Notes: generated by a model not told the origin, from the sequence alone. Positions 31,837 through 40,440 are shown, counted from the stretch's first letter. The stretch: DNA of 64,000 nucleotides from Niabella drilacis (GCF_900101395.1 NZ_FMZO01000004.1:363009-427008), one strand, 5' to 3'. Made by a program: numbers and translations.

Positions 31837-32538
31837 ATGAAATCAATTCTTTATTGTGTAGCACTCGCAGCCATACTGGGTGTAGCGGTTGTCTCCTGCA
31901 AAAAAGCCCAAGATACAGTATCGGAAACGCCTGTGATGGCCCCTGATCTTGTTAATTATTATATAGCAATGGAAGGCATTAGCGATGAGGGCAGGGCAGG
32001 CTTTCGTGTAATTTACTTCGATAATAATGGCGGAATGGTTAACGCCACCAGCGACAGGGCCGCTTCCCGAAGGGGGCAGGCCGTTACGGTGGAAAATAAT
32101 ACGTTCCGGTTTGATATAAATGCAAATGGAACCTTGGTGTACGAATTTACGTTTGCGAAGAGCAAAGCAGGCGAACTGCTGCTCAAAACCGCCACCAACG
32201 TTGGAAGCGCGTCGGTGCAAATGGTCAATACCGAGCTGTTTAAAGTAGCGGATGCACCCCGCTGGGGATCAAAAGTTTTTAAACGTATTACGGGCCTTAC
32301 AGACTATTTTACCTACTACGGATTTTCGGGGAACAAAACGCTGTATGCCAATAGTACCAGTCCTGCCACCGCACCAGCACTGGGTTGCTATGCACTGGGC
32401 AGCGATGTAGGATTTAAAAACAATAGCGACAACCTGATGGGCATATTTGTACCATCCTGGAAGGGTAACACCCGAATCAAATTCCTTTTAGAAAACAGGA
32501 ATATCAACGGCCTGGCTACCTATACCATCAACGAATAA
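31837..32538 (+). CDS. Island lipoprotein family, member A
   Basis: 233 residues when started at the ATG at 31837, which gives a proper lipoprotein signal (Val-Val-Ser-Cys-Lys-Lys). The mature protein shares a block order with the products at 34463, 35224 and 36868: Leu-x-Asn-Tyr-Tyr-x-Ala-x-Glu near the start, Arg-Arg-Gly-Gln-Ala-Val with Asn-x-Phe-Arg-Phe-Asp in the middle, a Trp-x-x-Lys-x-Phe-x-Arg element, and Phe-Val-Pro-Ser-Trp-Lys-Gly-Asn near the C-terminus. No enzyme motif is visible. A mostly beta, surface-anchored protein of unknown role, probably co-transcribed with the hydrolase gene. Confidence 0.6.
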   Translation: MKSILYCVALAAILGVAVVSCKKAQDTVSETPVMAPDLVNYYIAMEGISDEGRAGFRVIYFDNNGGMVNATSDRAASRRGQAVTVENNTFRFDINANGTLVYEFTFAKSKAGELLLKTATNVGSASVQMVNTELFKVADAPRWGSKVFKRITGLTDYFTYYGFSGNKTLYANSTSPATAPALGCYALGSDVGFKNNSDNLMGIFVPSWKGNTRIKFLLENRNINGLATYTINE

Positions 32539-32773
32539 CGGATTGCCGGTACAGTTGTCCTGCTGAATGCCCAAAAAAAAGCCGGGTCGGCAGATCAAAC
32601 GGTAAGGCACCTGGCGGGCCTGATGGATGGATAGCGGGTGGGGCGGGCATGGCGATGATAGGTATTGGTGTGCCGGGATGGATCAAAGGATGCAAAAGAC
32701 CCCGTCAGTACAGCAGCAGGCTGCAGTGGAATACCGGAACGGGTATGGCCTCTGTCTGTTATCGTTTTAATCC
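32539..32773. other. Intergenic region with no recognised content
   Basis: About 235 bp between lipoprotein A and the next LytTR-type site. GC-rich at first, no convincing terminator or reading frame was found. Confidence 0.3.
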
Positions 32774-32839
32774 TTCGTCTATTCAAAGTGTTGTTTGCCG
32801 ATTGGCTCTTTTTTCTGCTCCTTCCCATCAATAGTTTTG
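32774..32839 (+). promoter_or_regulatory. LytTR-like direct repeat and promoter of the GH5/lipoprotein operon (site 2)
   Basis: TTCGTCTATT (32774-32783) and TTTGCCGATT (32794-32803) repeat with a 20-bp period, with a shared CAAA block between them. TAGTTTTG (32832-32839) matches the -7 consensus and starts 28 bp after the second repeat, as at sites 1 and 3. No good TTG is present, which would fit dependence on an activator. Confidence 0.65.
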
Positions 32840-32898
32840 ATACAGCAATCATGAACGGCCTTTTATAGTCATTCCTTAACTCAGAAAAACAATACATT

Positions 32899-33381
32899 AT
32901 GAAAACAAATTTTAAACAGATTTTTTTAGCTGCGGCTGCCGCGCTTTTTTTATTGGTGTCCTGTAAAAAGGAGCATACGGGCCAGGATGGTTCCGGTAAT
33001 AGTTATACTTATGCGAACGGTGGCAATCCCAAAACAGAAAAGATAGCAAGAGCAACCTGGATACCGGAAGGTAAAGAAATGCGGCTGCTCCTTTATAATA
33101 GCGGTAATGCAAATGACGGAGTAGAACTGTACCTGGAAACCGCTGGTCCCAATTTCTCGGCGATTCCTGAAGGGACGTTTACAAACGCTCCTGATAATGT
33201 TGCCTTCCGCAGCGCTATTCTCTATTATAACGATGGTGACGAAAGCTATACGGTAAGCAATATAGGCAGAAAAATAACCATCGCAAAAGATGGTAACAAC
33301 TATAAGATAAATTTTGAATTTACCAGCAGCATGGGCCTGGTGCAAGGCAGTTACAATGGCCCGGTTGAGCGTGCACAATAA
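32899..33381 (+). CDS. Small lipoprotein of unknown function
   Basis: 160 residues with a clear lipoprotein signal (Leu-Leu-Val-Ser-Cys-Lys-Lys, Cys22). The mature part has alternating hydrophobic strands typical of an all-beta fold, with Trp-Ile-Pro-Glu-Gly-Lys-Glu-Met-Arg-Leu-Leu-Leu-Tyr and Tyr-Tyr-Asn-Asp-Gly-Asp segments. It differs from the A-D lipoprotein family. It is the first gene after promoter site 2 and ends 10 bp before the GH5 gene, so it probably leads an operon running to 38073. Confidence 0.6.
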   Translation: MKTNFKQIFLAAAAALFLLVSCKKEHTGQDGSGNSYTYANGGNPKTEKIARATWIPEGKEMRLLLYNSGNANDGVELYLETAGPNFSAIPEGTFTNAPDNVAFRSAILYYNDGDESYTVSNIGRKITIAKDGNNYKINFEFTSSMGLVQGSYNGPVERAQ

Positions 33382-33391
33382 AAATAAGAAT

Positions 33392-34453
33392 ATGAAATAC
33401 TTTTTTTCAATATGCAGTATCTGGTCATTGACAATAATGACGTTGGTCTTTGCTGCCTGCCGGAAAAATAATGGCGTTTCCAGTGACGGCGGCCTTCAGA
33501 TTATAAACGGCAATTACCTGGCCGATGCCTGCGGCAACAGGCTGGTGCTGCGCGGGGTAAATATGGGCGCTGTGTATGCTGTAGATCTTGGGAAAAAAGA
33601 GCTTGCGGAAATAGCACAAACCGGAGCTAATGCAGTGCGACTGGTGCTTACCAGCCGGTACACCAGGTGGAGCAACGGAACGCCCGGCAATATTGCATTA
33701 ACCGGCGCAGACATAGAATCGTTGATAAAAATATGTATTGCCAATAATATGATCCCGGTGCTGGAGCTACACGATTATACCGGCAGCGCTAACCCCATTG
33801 CTGACATAGATAAAGCAGCTGGCTGGTGGATCAGCGCTGATATTAAAAATGTACTGATGCAATACCAGCGATCGATTATTGTAAACATAGCCAATGAGCC
33901 CGACAATGGTACCGGCGGCCATGATGCCCTTTATAATGCTTATGCAAAAGCAATTACCGCGTTGCGTAATGCCGGCTATACCTGCCCGCTCATGATAGAC
34001 AGCTATAACTGGGGCAAAGACCCTCAGTTTATCGTAAACAAAGGCAGGGCGCTGATGGATCATGATCCCCTGCATGCGCTGCTTTTTAGTGTGCACGCCT
34101 ATTGGCCCGCAAATGGCCGGTGGGGTAACTATAGCGATGCGCAGATAACCGCCTATATGAATGCCCTTAAAAATACCAACCTGCCCGTTACCGTGGGTGA
34201 GCTGGCCCGGGCTGATGTGCAAAGTGGCGTGGATTATACCATAAACTACCGGCTGCTAATGGCCTTAAGTCAGCAGCACAGTTTTGGCTACCTCGTGTGG
34301 TGGTGGGGCTTTTATAATAATCCCGGCAGCAACAACACCCTTAGCATGACAGCGAATGGCTTGTATACCGGGTTAAATGCGGATGGAAAAGTAATGGCCA
34401 TAACCGATGCCAACGCTATCCAGAAAACTGCGCGGAAACCTTGTAAAAATTAA
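33392..34453 (+). CDS. GH5-like glycoside hydrolase lipoprotein
   Basis: 353 residues from the ATG at 33392; earlier in-frame starts lie inside the previous gene and lack a signal peptide. The signal ends Val-Phe-Ala-Ala-Cys (Cys23). The catalytic domain is a TIM barrel of clan GH-A: Leu-Arg-Gly-Val-Asn near residue 53, the acid/base Glu169 in Ile-Ala-Asn-Glu-Pro, His235 in Val-His-Ala-Tyr-Trp, and the nucleophile Glu270 in Val-Thr-Val-Gly-Glu. A Trp-Trp-Trp-Gly segment would line the substrate cleft. Fits an endo-acting beta-mannanase or glucanase of family 5. The exact polysaccharide is not readable. Confidence 0.82.
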   Translation: MKYFFSICSIWSLTIMTLVFAACRKNNGVSSDGGLQIINGNYLADACGNRLVLRGVNMGAVYAVDLGKKELAEIAQTGANAVRLVLTSRYTRWSNGTPGNIALTGADIESLIKICIANNMIPVLELHDYTGSANPIADIDKAAGWWISADIKNVLMQYQRSIIVNIANEPDNGTGGHDALYNAYAKAITALRNAGYTCPLMIDSYNWGKDPQFIVNKGRALMDHDPLHALLFSVHAYWPANGRWGNYSDAQITAYMNALKNTNLPVTVGELARADVQSGVDYTINYRLLMALSQQHSFGYLVWWWGFYNNPGSNNTLSMTANGLYTGLNADGKVMAITDANAIQKTARKPCKN

Positions 34454-34462
34454 AATAATTGT

Positions 34463-35179
34463 ATGAAAAATTTTCCTTCCATAGTTAAAAAAAGCCTTCT
34501 GTTACCGGCAATATTCGGCTGCATACTGACGTTTAGCCTCTTTTCCTGCAGGAAAGACAATAATAGCACACTCACCGGTGCGGAGAAAAAAAACCTGGCA
34601 GCCACTGACCTGGAGGGCTATTATCTGGTTACTGAAAACAATGCATGGAACCCACGGATGTCCCTGTTCTATTTTGGAAAAACGGATGGCAAGCTGATGG
34701 TAACGCAGGACGGTCCGGGCCTCAGGCGCGGGTATGAAGCGGTTATTGAAGAGAATCATTTGAAAATCGGCAGCGATGGACAGACGTTTGATTTCCTGTT
34801 TGAAAAAACAAGTGGAGGAGACATTGTGCTCAAATCTTTTTCGGGTAGCGCTAGTCATGCAGAGATGTACAGAAACAGCGAGTCTTTTCCCGTAGCCGGC
34901 AGAACCTTCTCCCGTAAATGGGAGCAGGTGAATGGGGTACTTTACCATATTGGTTTTAACAGCACAAAATTTATTGATGGTATTGCGGGCATCATTCCGG
35001 AGGAAGGGTACTCCTACTACACGGTAGGCAGCGGCGTGGGCTGGAAGAGCGATACCGGGCATGGATCTTATATGGGTGTTACCGTTTCGTCCTGGAAGGG
35101 AAATGGGAAAAAAACGCTACTGGTGGAAAAACGGGCAGGTAACGGTGGATCCCCCAAAATAGATGTGTATGTAAATTAA
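34463..35179 (+). CDS. Island lipoprotein family, member B
   Basis: 238 residues, lipoprotein signal ending Leu-Phe-Ser-Cys-Arg-Lys-Asp. It shares with members A, C and D the Leu-x-x-Tyr-Tyr start, the Gln-Asp-Gly-Pro-Gly-x-Arg-Arg-Gly block, the Gly-x-Thr-Phe-Ser-Arg-Lys element, and Ser-Ser-Trp-Lys-Gly-Asn before the C-terminus, but is the most diverged of the four. It starts 9 bp after the GH5 gene. Function unknown. Confidence 0.6.
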   Translation: MKNFPSIVKKSLLLPAIFGCILTFSLFSCRKDNNSTLTGAEKKNLAATDLEGYYLVTENNAWNPRMSLFYFGKTDGKLMVTQDGPGLRRGYEAVIEENHLKIGSDGQTFDFLFEKTSGGDIVLKSFSGSASHAEMYRNSESFPVAGRTFSRKWEQVNGVLYHIGFNSTKFIDGIAGIIPEEGYSYYTVGSGVGWKSDTGHGSYMGVTVSSWKGNGKKTLLVEKRAGNGGSPKIDVYVN

Positions 35180-35223
35180 AGTATTGAATGGATGTTATTA
35201 TTTAAACGTTGAAATCTGATAAA

Positions 35224-35913
35224 ATGCGCCGCTTTAAATTATTCATGTGTTGCATTGGTATAATAGCCCTGCCTGTGATCAGCAGTTGTGGAAAGGACAA
35301 AACCGCAATTAAAGAAAAAGAAGTGGCCGCCGTTGACCTGCTGAACTACTATATGGCTTTAGAGATCAGGGAGCGCGACAGGGTAAAGCTACGCCTGGTC
35401 TGTTTTCCGCCGGACTACGATAACATAATGGCTGCCTGGAACGGACCGGGTTTTGGCCGGTTGGCAGTTGTAACACTATCCGGCAACCGCTTTTCCTTTG
35501 ATGTAAACGGCAATAGTTCGGATGTGTTTGACTTTAGTTTTTCAAAGGACGACCTGGGTAACCTTTCTTTGAAAGGGACTACTTATAAAGGTGTTAATGC
35601 CGTACAGATACAACACGTTGAACTGTTCAGGACCCGTGATATACCAGTGTGGGCCGGGAAGACATTCAGGAAAGTGGATGGGCCTTACAACCATCTGGCA
35701 CAGTACTATTTTTCGCAGGACCGGCAGAAATATTACAATGTGGTTGGTGAAAATGGTACAAACTGCTACCCCAAAACCTCAGGTATCGGCTTCCATAACG
35801 AGCATGACAACCTGCTGGGCGTTTTTGTACCTGCATGGAAAGGGGATGCAAACATTAAAATGCTGCTGGAAGACAAGAATATTGTTGGGGTGGCCGGTTA
35901 TAAATACAATTAA
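35224..35913 (+). CDS. Island lipoprotein family, member C
   Basis: 229 residues from the ATG at 35224; an in-frame TTG at 35209 is less likely. The signal ends Val-Ile-Ser-Ser-Cys-Gly-Lys-Asp. The family blocks are all present: Leu-Leu-Asn-Tyr-Tyr-Met-Ala-Leu-Glu, Asn-Arg-Phe-Ser-Phe-Asp-Val, Pro-Val-Trp-Ala-Gly-Lys-Thr-Phe-Arg-Lys, and Phe-Val-Pro-Ala-Trp-Lys-Gly-Asp. Function unknown; likely surface or periplasmic. Confidence 0.6.
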   Translation: MRRFKLFMCCIGIIALPVISSCGKDKTAIKEKEVAAVDLLNYYMALEIRERDRVKLRLVCFPPDYDNIMAAWNGPGFGRLAVVTLSGNRFSFDVNGNSSDVFDFSFSKDDLGNLSLKGTTYKGVNAVQIQHVELFRTRDIPVWAGKTFRKVDGPYNHLAQYYFSQDRQKYYNVVGENGTNCYPKTSGIGFHNEHDNLLGVFVPAWKGDANIKMLLEDKNIVGVAGYKYN

Positions 35914-35925
35914 AAAACAAATAAA

Positions 35926-36435
35926 ATGAAACAAGTAAAACACATGGCAGGCCTGTTTGTACTACTGCTATTATCGATCTATTCCCGGGCCCAATCCGGC
36001 CCGGACGATGGAACCTACTTTGTTGTGAATGTAGCCACCGGAAAAGCGCTAACGCCCGTGGATGGGGGCATTAACAGCAATACAAGGTTGAAAAAGTTTA
36101 ATAAAAGCGGTATGCAAAAATGGAAGATAAAAAAATATACTGCCAAAGGTAAAAGTGGAAAAGTTATTGTAAGCTACAGCATTCAAAGCGCCTCATCAGG
36201 CTTTTACCTGCGCCCTTATTTTGTGCCCGATAACCACGAAGCCATTGTAAGTGATAAAGACGGTAACAGCAGTTTTAGCATTGATACCGATGAGGAGAAC
36301 TTTATCATCAAAAGCAATAAAATGGGCGGCGACGCCCTGTACTCCAAAGGGGTAAGCGCCGGGGATGATGAGCCCTGGTTTGGCCCCGATGAGAATGAAG
36401 ATGGCTACCGGTGGCAATTGGTGCCGGTGGAGTAG
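35926..36435 (+). CDS. Secreted ricin-type beta-trefoil-like protein
   Basis: 169 residues with a cleavable signal peptide (Ser-Arg-Ala-Gln near residue 23). The start Gly-Thr-Tyr-Phe-Val-Val-Asn-Val-Ala-Thr-Gly-Lys-Ala-Leu, the Gln-Lys-Trp-Lys-Ile near residue 65, Tyr-Ser-Ile-Gln-Ser-Ala-Ser-Ser-Gly-Phe-Tyr-Leu and the final Tyr-Arg-Trp-Gln-Leu-Val-Pro follow the QxW-like pattern of ricin B carbohydrate-binding trefoils. It could target the island enzymes to a glycan. The match is by pattern, not by alignment. Confidence 0.55.
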   Translation: MKQVKHMAGLFVLLLLSIYSRAQSGPDDGTYFVVNVATGKALTPVDGGINSNTRLKKFNKSGMQKWKIKKYTAKGKSGKVIVSYSIQSASSGFYLRPYFVPDNHEAIVSDKDGNSSFSIDTDEENFIIKSNKMGGDALYSKGVSAGDDEPWFGPDENEDGYRWQLVPVE

Positions 36436-36500
36436 CCTCATTGAAAAATGAAAAGACAGGCGGCTGACTAAATTCTGAAAAAATATAAAATTTAAATGCA

Positions 36501-36827
36501 ATGATACACATTACAAAAAAGATTGCGGGCTACTACTGGTCTTTATACCTGCTAAATGACCATGCTGCCGGCGTTACCGTTTATGCCGATAATAATGAAA
36601 ACCTCGGCTATATCCGTTTTGGGGCCGATAATGCCGTACCCATACCGAATCAGTATATGGACAACAGGTTTACCATCAATCTTAAATGGAGCAATATGTC
36701 CCATGTAATAGATCTGCTGCGCAACGAAGGCCCTGTTTATATCCATATCACTATTGATGATAATAACAAGCTCAATTATGCTGAAATTTCTACGCAACTG
36801 GAACCCGCAGGCGATGGAGAATTGTAA
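36501..36827 (+). CDS. Small hypothetical protein without signal peptide
   Basis: 108 residues, acidic, no signal peptide or membrane segment. Strand-rich with Tyr-Tyr-Trp-Ser-Leu-Tyr-Leu, Leu-Gly-Tyr-Ile-Arg-Phe-Gly and Val-Tyr-Ile-His-Ile-Thr-Ile-Asp segments. Apart from the orphan-looking sequence, what stands out is that it is the only product between 30993 and 42028 with neither an export signal nor membrane segments. Its spacing to neighbours (65 and 40 bp) fits the same operon. No family recognised. Confidence 0.5.
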   Translation: MIHITKKIAGYYWSLYLLNDHAAGVTVYADNNENLGYIRFGADNAVPIPNQYMDNRFTINLKWSNMSHVIDLLRNEGPVYIHITIDDNNKLNYAEISTQLEPAGDGEL

Positions 36828-36867
36828 TATAAGTTCCATTGAATAAAAATTAACCAAAAAATACACA

Positions 36868-37554
36868 ATGAAAGAACTTTCAATAATCCTTTGCCTGTTA
36901 ATACTATTTATGGCATGCAAAAAAGACAAGAGCGCTATCTCCCCCGTAACGGCAGCCGAACTCACCAATTATTATGTAGCGCTTGAGCGGCTTGATGAAG
37001 ACGGCAAAACAAAATACCGCGCCCTCTATTTTGAAAACAATAACGGTACGATAAATGCCACACAGGATGGGGCAGGCGGCAGAAGAGGGCAGGCCGTAGT
37101 GATAGAAAATAATAGTTTTCGCTTCGATTTAGGAGAAGAAACCAATGGAACGGTTACCATACTTTTGCTAACCTTTGAAAAACAGAATAATGGAAAAATT
37201 ATCCTCAAAAGCCTGACCAATGAGGGAACCTCATCCAGGCAAATTGTTCATGCCGAAATGTACGCAACAACAAGTGTGCCCGACTGGGCAGGAAAAACGT
37301 TTTCCAGAAAATCGGGGCCTGCAAGCTATGCGCCTTATATCAAATTTTCGGCCGACAAATCAATGTATGTATTTGCAAGCAGCACAACCGAACTTCCGCA
37401 ATTTCCTGGCTATGCAATAGGCCGTAGCGTTGGTTTTAAGGACGACAGGGCACCTTCTAAAATGTTCCTATTTGTGCCCTCCTGGAAAGGTAATGCAAAG
37501 GAGAACGTATTGGTTGATACCGCGCCGGTGGTAGCAACCTATGGACAGGAATAA
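36868..37554 (+). CDS. Island lipoprotein family, member D
   Basis: 228 residues, short lipoprotein signal ending Phe-Met-Ala-Cys-Lys-Lys-Asp. It is closest to member A: Leu-Thr-Asn-Tyr-Tyr-Val-Ala-Leu-Glu, Asn-Asn-Gly-Thr-Ile-Asn-Ala-Thr, Gly-Gly-Arg-Arg-Gly-Gln-Ala-Val, Asn-Ser-Phe-Arg-Phe-Asp, Trp-Ala-Gly-Lys-Thr-Phe-Ser-Arg, and Phe-Val-Pro-Ser-Trp-Lys-Gly-Asn. Function unknown. Confidence 0.6.
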   Translation: MKELSIILCLLILFMACKKDKSAISPVTAAELTNYYVALERLDEDGKTKYRALYFENNNGTINATQDGAGGRRGQAVVIENNSFRFDLGEETNGTVTILLLTFEKQNNGKIILKSLTNEGTSSRQIVHAEMYATTSVPDWAGKTFSRKSGPASYAPYIKFSADKSMYVFASSTTELPQFPGYAIGRSVGFKDDRAPSKMFLFVPSWKGNAKENVLVDTAPVVATYGQE

Positions 37555-37584
37555 TGCAAGACAAGGACAATAATAGATAAACGC

Positions 37585-38073
37585 ATGAAAACAGCCATAC
37601 TTTTAGTTTGTTTAATGGCCTTCATTCAAACAATGGCACAGCCTGCAAAGCAACGTCAGCCTGTCACAGGAAGGTTCCGTGTAACCGAAGCAATGGACAC
37701 CGTTTTCCACCTGTTCAAAACCGGCGATATGCTAGATGTATCGCTTCAAAAGGGCCTGCGCCACTACCGCAACGGCAAACTGGTGAGTACTTACAAAATA
37801 ATTCCCGCTACTATAAAGGTAAAAAAAGTAGCGCCATGCTTAAAACCTCCCTGCCCTGAGTTGGTGCACGACGTGCCGGTTTATTACGCCGGCGCATTGA
37901 ACCGCTATATAGAACTGGACGACCTTAGCAGTAAAAGTTATTTATATGCTGCGCCGGAAGATTACAATACGCAAAGCGGTCAACCCCTGCGGGAGGGACA
38001 ATGGGCGCTTTGGTATGTGTTGAAGAAAACAGGGGGTAAATCATCGTTTATAGGTCATGGCAAAGCCCGTTAA
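37585..38073 (+). CDS. Secreted hypothetical protein
   Basis: 162 residues with a cleavable signal peptide (Thr-Met-Ala-Gln, residue 19). The mature protein has a Cys-x4-Cys pair in Pro-Cys-Leu-Lys-Pro-Pro-Cys-Pro near residue 90, which might form a disulfide or bind a metal. No family recognised. It is the last gene of the operon starting at 32899 and stops 52 bp before the next LytTR-type site. Confidence 0.5.
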   Translation: MKTAILLVCLMAFIQTMAQPAKQRQPVTGRFRVTEAMDTVFHLFKTGDMLDVSLQKGLRHYRNGKLVSTYKIIPATIKVKKVAPCLKPPCPELVHDVPVYYAGALNRYIELDDLSSKSYLYAAPEDYNTQSGQPLREGQWALWYVLKKTGGKSSFIGHGKAR

Positions 38074-38125
38074 TTCGGCTGGGGAACAATCTCCCTGAGG
38101 ATGGACCTCACCGAAACCAGGCGCG

Positions 38126-38191
38126 TTCATCTATTGAAACCGCTGTTCGTCTATTGTTGCTTTTTGTGGCCTTGTTTGGGGTATATGTTTG
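38126..38191 (+). promoter_or_regulatory. LytTR-like direct repeat and promoter (site 3)
   Basis: TTCATCTATT (38126-38135) and TTCGTCTATT (38146-38155), period 20 bp, each preceded by G, differ at a single base. A TTG (38164-38166) and TATGTTTG (38184-38191) follow with a 17-bp spacer. The -7 box begins 28 bp after the second repeat, as at site 2. Confidence 0.7.
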
Positions 38192-38239
38192 TACCAGCAT
38201 TTCAGAATAGAATACTCAAGACCCTTAAACATTATAAAC

Positions 38240-39238
38240 ATGAAAATAAAATATTTAATGCCCGGTATCCTTTTTTTTACAATGGCGCATACCGCTATGG
38301 CACAAACGGAAACCGTAAAGTTTAAAGCAAAAACAGGAATCCTGCTTACTACCGGCGAGCTGCAAAAAGCGCTTAACGAGAATTTTAAGATGAGCAGCCC
38401 TGCCGAAAATAACGATCTTTCCCAACCCCTGCGCATAGCGGGCTACGGTGTACCCGGTGCAAAAGTTGAAATTCATATTACCCCTGTCTCCAAAGGCGGC
38501 AGCAGCAAGCCCGTGCTGGTGGTGGCAGGCAAACAGAGCCCTTACGATGTGCAAAACTATACCGCCACCGTGGGTAGCAATGGATCCTGGCTCTTGGGAG
38601 AACCTGTTGCCGTAAAATTCAGGGAAGGTGCCACGCAAAGACGGGTGCACGTTTTTGCGGGCCAAAGCAAGGACGGTTTGGTGAGCAAAAGGCCTGTGAA
38701 CCGGGAAATAAAGCTGGAAGACGAAAAGCTGAAAGTGATCGCTGTTGGTACGGTCAAATTGCTTACAGATGATAAAGTGCGAAATGATTTTAAAGTGTTT
38801 ACCCGTACCGGTGGTATTACGGCAAGTTCTAACGACGTGCCCATAGTGCCTGTAAGCGAAACACCTTTTGGCATGCAGGGGACAGCAGCCCCTGGCTCCC
38901 GGGTTATCATCGATGTGCATTATTCCGGTACAAAAACAGAGTATAAAAAGGTAGTGAAAGTGGCGGGTGTAAAGACGTACACCGAAAAGAAGGTTACCAA
39001 TATAAAAAACAAAAAATTCGGTTCGTTCGAAAAACCTGTTGGCGATGATGGCAAGTGGCATGTACTACCCATAGATCCCTATGAGCCCAAAAATGGCGAT
39101 GTGGGCACTGAATTGATCATGAGCGTAATTGTGATTGATTTTAAAGCGATGAATGGGAACAAAGAAGTTTTCAGAAAATCGGTGACGCTAAGTGTAGTGC
39201 CCTCATCCAATTTTGAGGCTTTTTTTAAGCAGTGGTAA
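38240..39238 (+). CDS. Secreted hypothetical protein of the island
   Basis: 332 residues from the ATG at 38240, which gives a signal peptide ending Ala-Met-Ala-Gln; an earlier alternative start at 38189 would overlap the -7 box. The mature part is strand-rich with two similar halves, each containing a Gly-x-x-Gly-x-x-(V/I)-x-I-x-x-x-Y/P pattern (Gly-Val-Pro-Gly-Ala-Lys-Val-Glu-Ile-His; Ala-Ala-Pro-Gly-Ser-Arg-Val-Ile-Ile-Asp), suggesting tandem Ig-like or similar beta domains. It also has a Lys-rich stretch near residues 245-265. No family recognised. Confidence 0.5.
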   Translation: MKIKYLMPGILFFTMAHTAMAQTETVKFKAKTGILLTTGELQKALNENFKMSSPAENNDLSQPLRIAGYGVPGAKVEIHITPVSKGGSSKPVLVVAGKQSPYDVQNYTATVGSNGSWLLGEPVAVKFREGATQRRVHVFAGQSKDGLVSKRPVNREIKLEDEKLKVIAVGTVKLLTDDKVRNDFKVFTRTGGITASSNDVPIVPVSETPFGMQGTAAPGSRVIIDVHYSGTKTEYKKVVKVAGVKTYTEKKVTNIKNKKFGSFEKPVGDDGKWHVLPIDPYEPKNGDVGTELIMSVIVIDFKAMNGNKEVFRKSVTLSVVPSSNFEAFFKQW

Positions 39239-39286
39239 TGCGATCGCTGAAGCACAGGTTTTTTAACTAACATCAAACAATTGATC

Positions 39287-40213
39287 ATGAAAACAATAAC
39301 TTACCAACTAATCTTACTGGCATTTATAATGCTTATAGCAGGTTCCTGTAAAAAAGGCGATACCGGTGCGGCCGGTCCCGTAGGCGAACCGGGAGCCCGG
39401 ATTTATAGTGGCACGGGCATACCGGAGGCTGCCTTAGGCAAGACCGGTGATTTTTATTTTGACACCGAAGCAAGAGCCATGTATGGCCCCAAGAGTAAAG
39501 AAGGTTGGGGAAACCCCGTAAGCCTGGTTGGAGCTACCGGTCCGCAGGGGGAGCCCGGCAGTATCATTATCCATGGATCCGGGATACCGGATGCCGCTGC
39601 AGGAAGAGAGGGTGATTATTACCTGGACAAGGCTCAGGCTCTTTTGTATGGTCCAAAAACAGATGGGAACTGGGGGCCGCCGGTGAGCCTGAAGGGGCCG
39701 GCGGGCAGCAATGGCACAAACGGCAATACAATTTTAAGCGGACCACAGGCTCCGGATAACTCACAGGGGGCTATCGGCGATTTTTACCTGAACACTACTA
39801 CCCTTGAATTATACGGACCCAAGACGGCGGCAGGATGGGGCGATCCGATCAATATAGCCACTCCCAACCCTGTTTGCAACCTGGTCCTCCCCAGTGTCAG
39901 CTTTAAAGCATCTTCTACCCAGATTACAAGCGAAAACGAAGCGATCCTGGCCTCTGTTGCTAATACCTTACAGGCTTCCCCGGCATGCAAAGTACGTGTA
40001 ACCGGTGGTTATTGCGGCGACACACAGGAAAGCCGGGTTTTAAGCTGGAGAAGGGTCAATGCGGTCATCAGTTACCTGGTGCAGGAGCAAGGTGTCAGCG
40101 CCGACCGGTTCATATTTAAGTATAACCAACCGGGCGGCAGCTGCGGTATAGTGGACCTTCAAAGTGCAGCGCCGGGTGAAGCCGGGGCGGGTGTCATTCC
40201 GCCGATTCCCTGA
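39287..40213 (+). CDS. Lipoprotein with collagen-like segments, three ~50-residue repeats and an OmpA-like domain
   Basis: 308 residues from the ATG at 39287. Lipobox Ala-Gly-Ser-Cys-Lys-Lys. Residues about 22-190 hold three repeats, each with a Gly-x-(T/S)-Gly-(D/R) turn, Gly-Asp-(F/Y)-Tyr-(F/L), Tyr-Gly-Pro-Lys and Gly/Asn-Trp-Gly-x-Pro. The repeats are linked by short Gly-x-y collagen-like stretches (Gly-Ala-Thr-Gly-Pro-Gln-Gly-Glu-Pro-Gly). Residues about 195-305 resemble an OmpA C-terminal domain (Val-Arg-Val-Thr-Gly-Gly-Tyr-Cys-Gly, then Ser-Trp-Arg-Arg-Val-Asn-Ala-Val-Ile-Ser-Tyr-Leu, Gly-Val-Ser-Ala-Asp-Arg-Phe). OmpA domains bind peptidoglycan, so this lipoprotein may span from membrane to cell wall. 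The domain order repeat-then-OmpA is uncommon. Confidence 0.65.
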   Translation: MKTITYQLILLAFIMLIAGSCKKGDTGAAGPVGEPGARIYSGTGIPEAALGKTGDFYFDTEARAMYGPKSKEGWGNPVSLVGATGPQGEPGSIIIHGSGIPDAAAGREGDYYLDKAQALLYGPKTDGNWGPPVSLKGPAGSNGTNGNTILSGPQAPDNSQGAIGDFYLNTTTLELYGPKTAAGWGDPINIATPNPVCNLVLPSVSFKASSTQITSENEAILASVANTLQASPACKVRVTGGYCGDTQESRVLSWRRVNAVISYLVQEQGVSADRFIFKYNQPGGSCGIVDLQSAAPGEAGAGVIPPIP

Positions 40214-40385
40214 TCATCGTTCAGGTAAGCCTGAGCTGGTGATCCGAATCCACTGATGCACGATGTTTAAAAGCAAAAAAACAAAATCAACGAACAGGGT
40301 ATGAGGGCCCCGGGGGACACAGGGTTTAAGTGACAGCCCCCGCAAGCTCGGCAGCAAATATATGCGTAGCCGCTGTTACAAGCCT

Positions 40386-40393
40386 TATCTTTG
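40386..40393 (+). promoter_or_regulatory. Putative -7 box upstream of the membrane protein gene
   Basis: TATCTTTG matches TAnnTTTG and lies 47 bp before the start at 40441. No TTG at the usual distance and no LytTR-like repeat were found in 40214-40385, so this gene may not belong to the island regulon. Confidence 0.35.
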
Positions 40394-40440
40394 CACTGGC
40401 TTCCGAAGCACTCAATTTTAAAACTGACTTATAGAATAAT

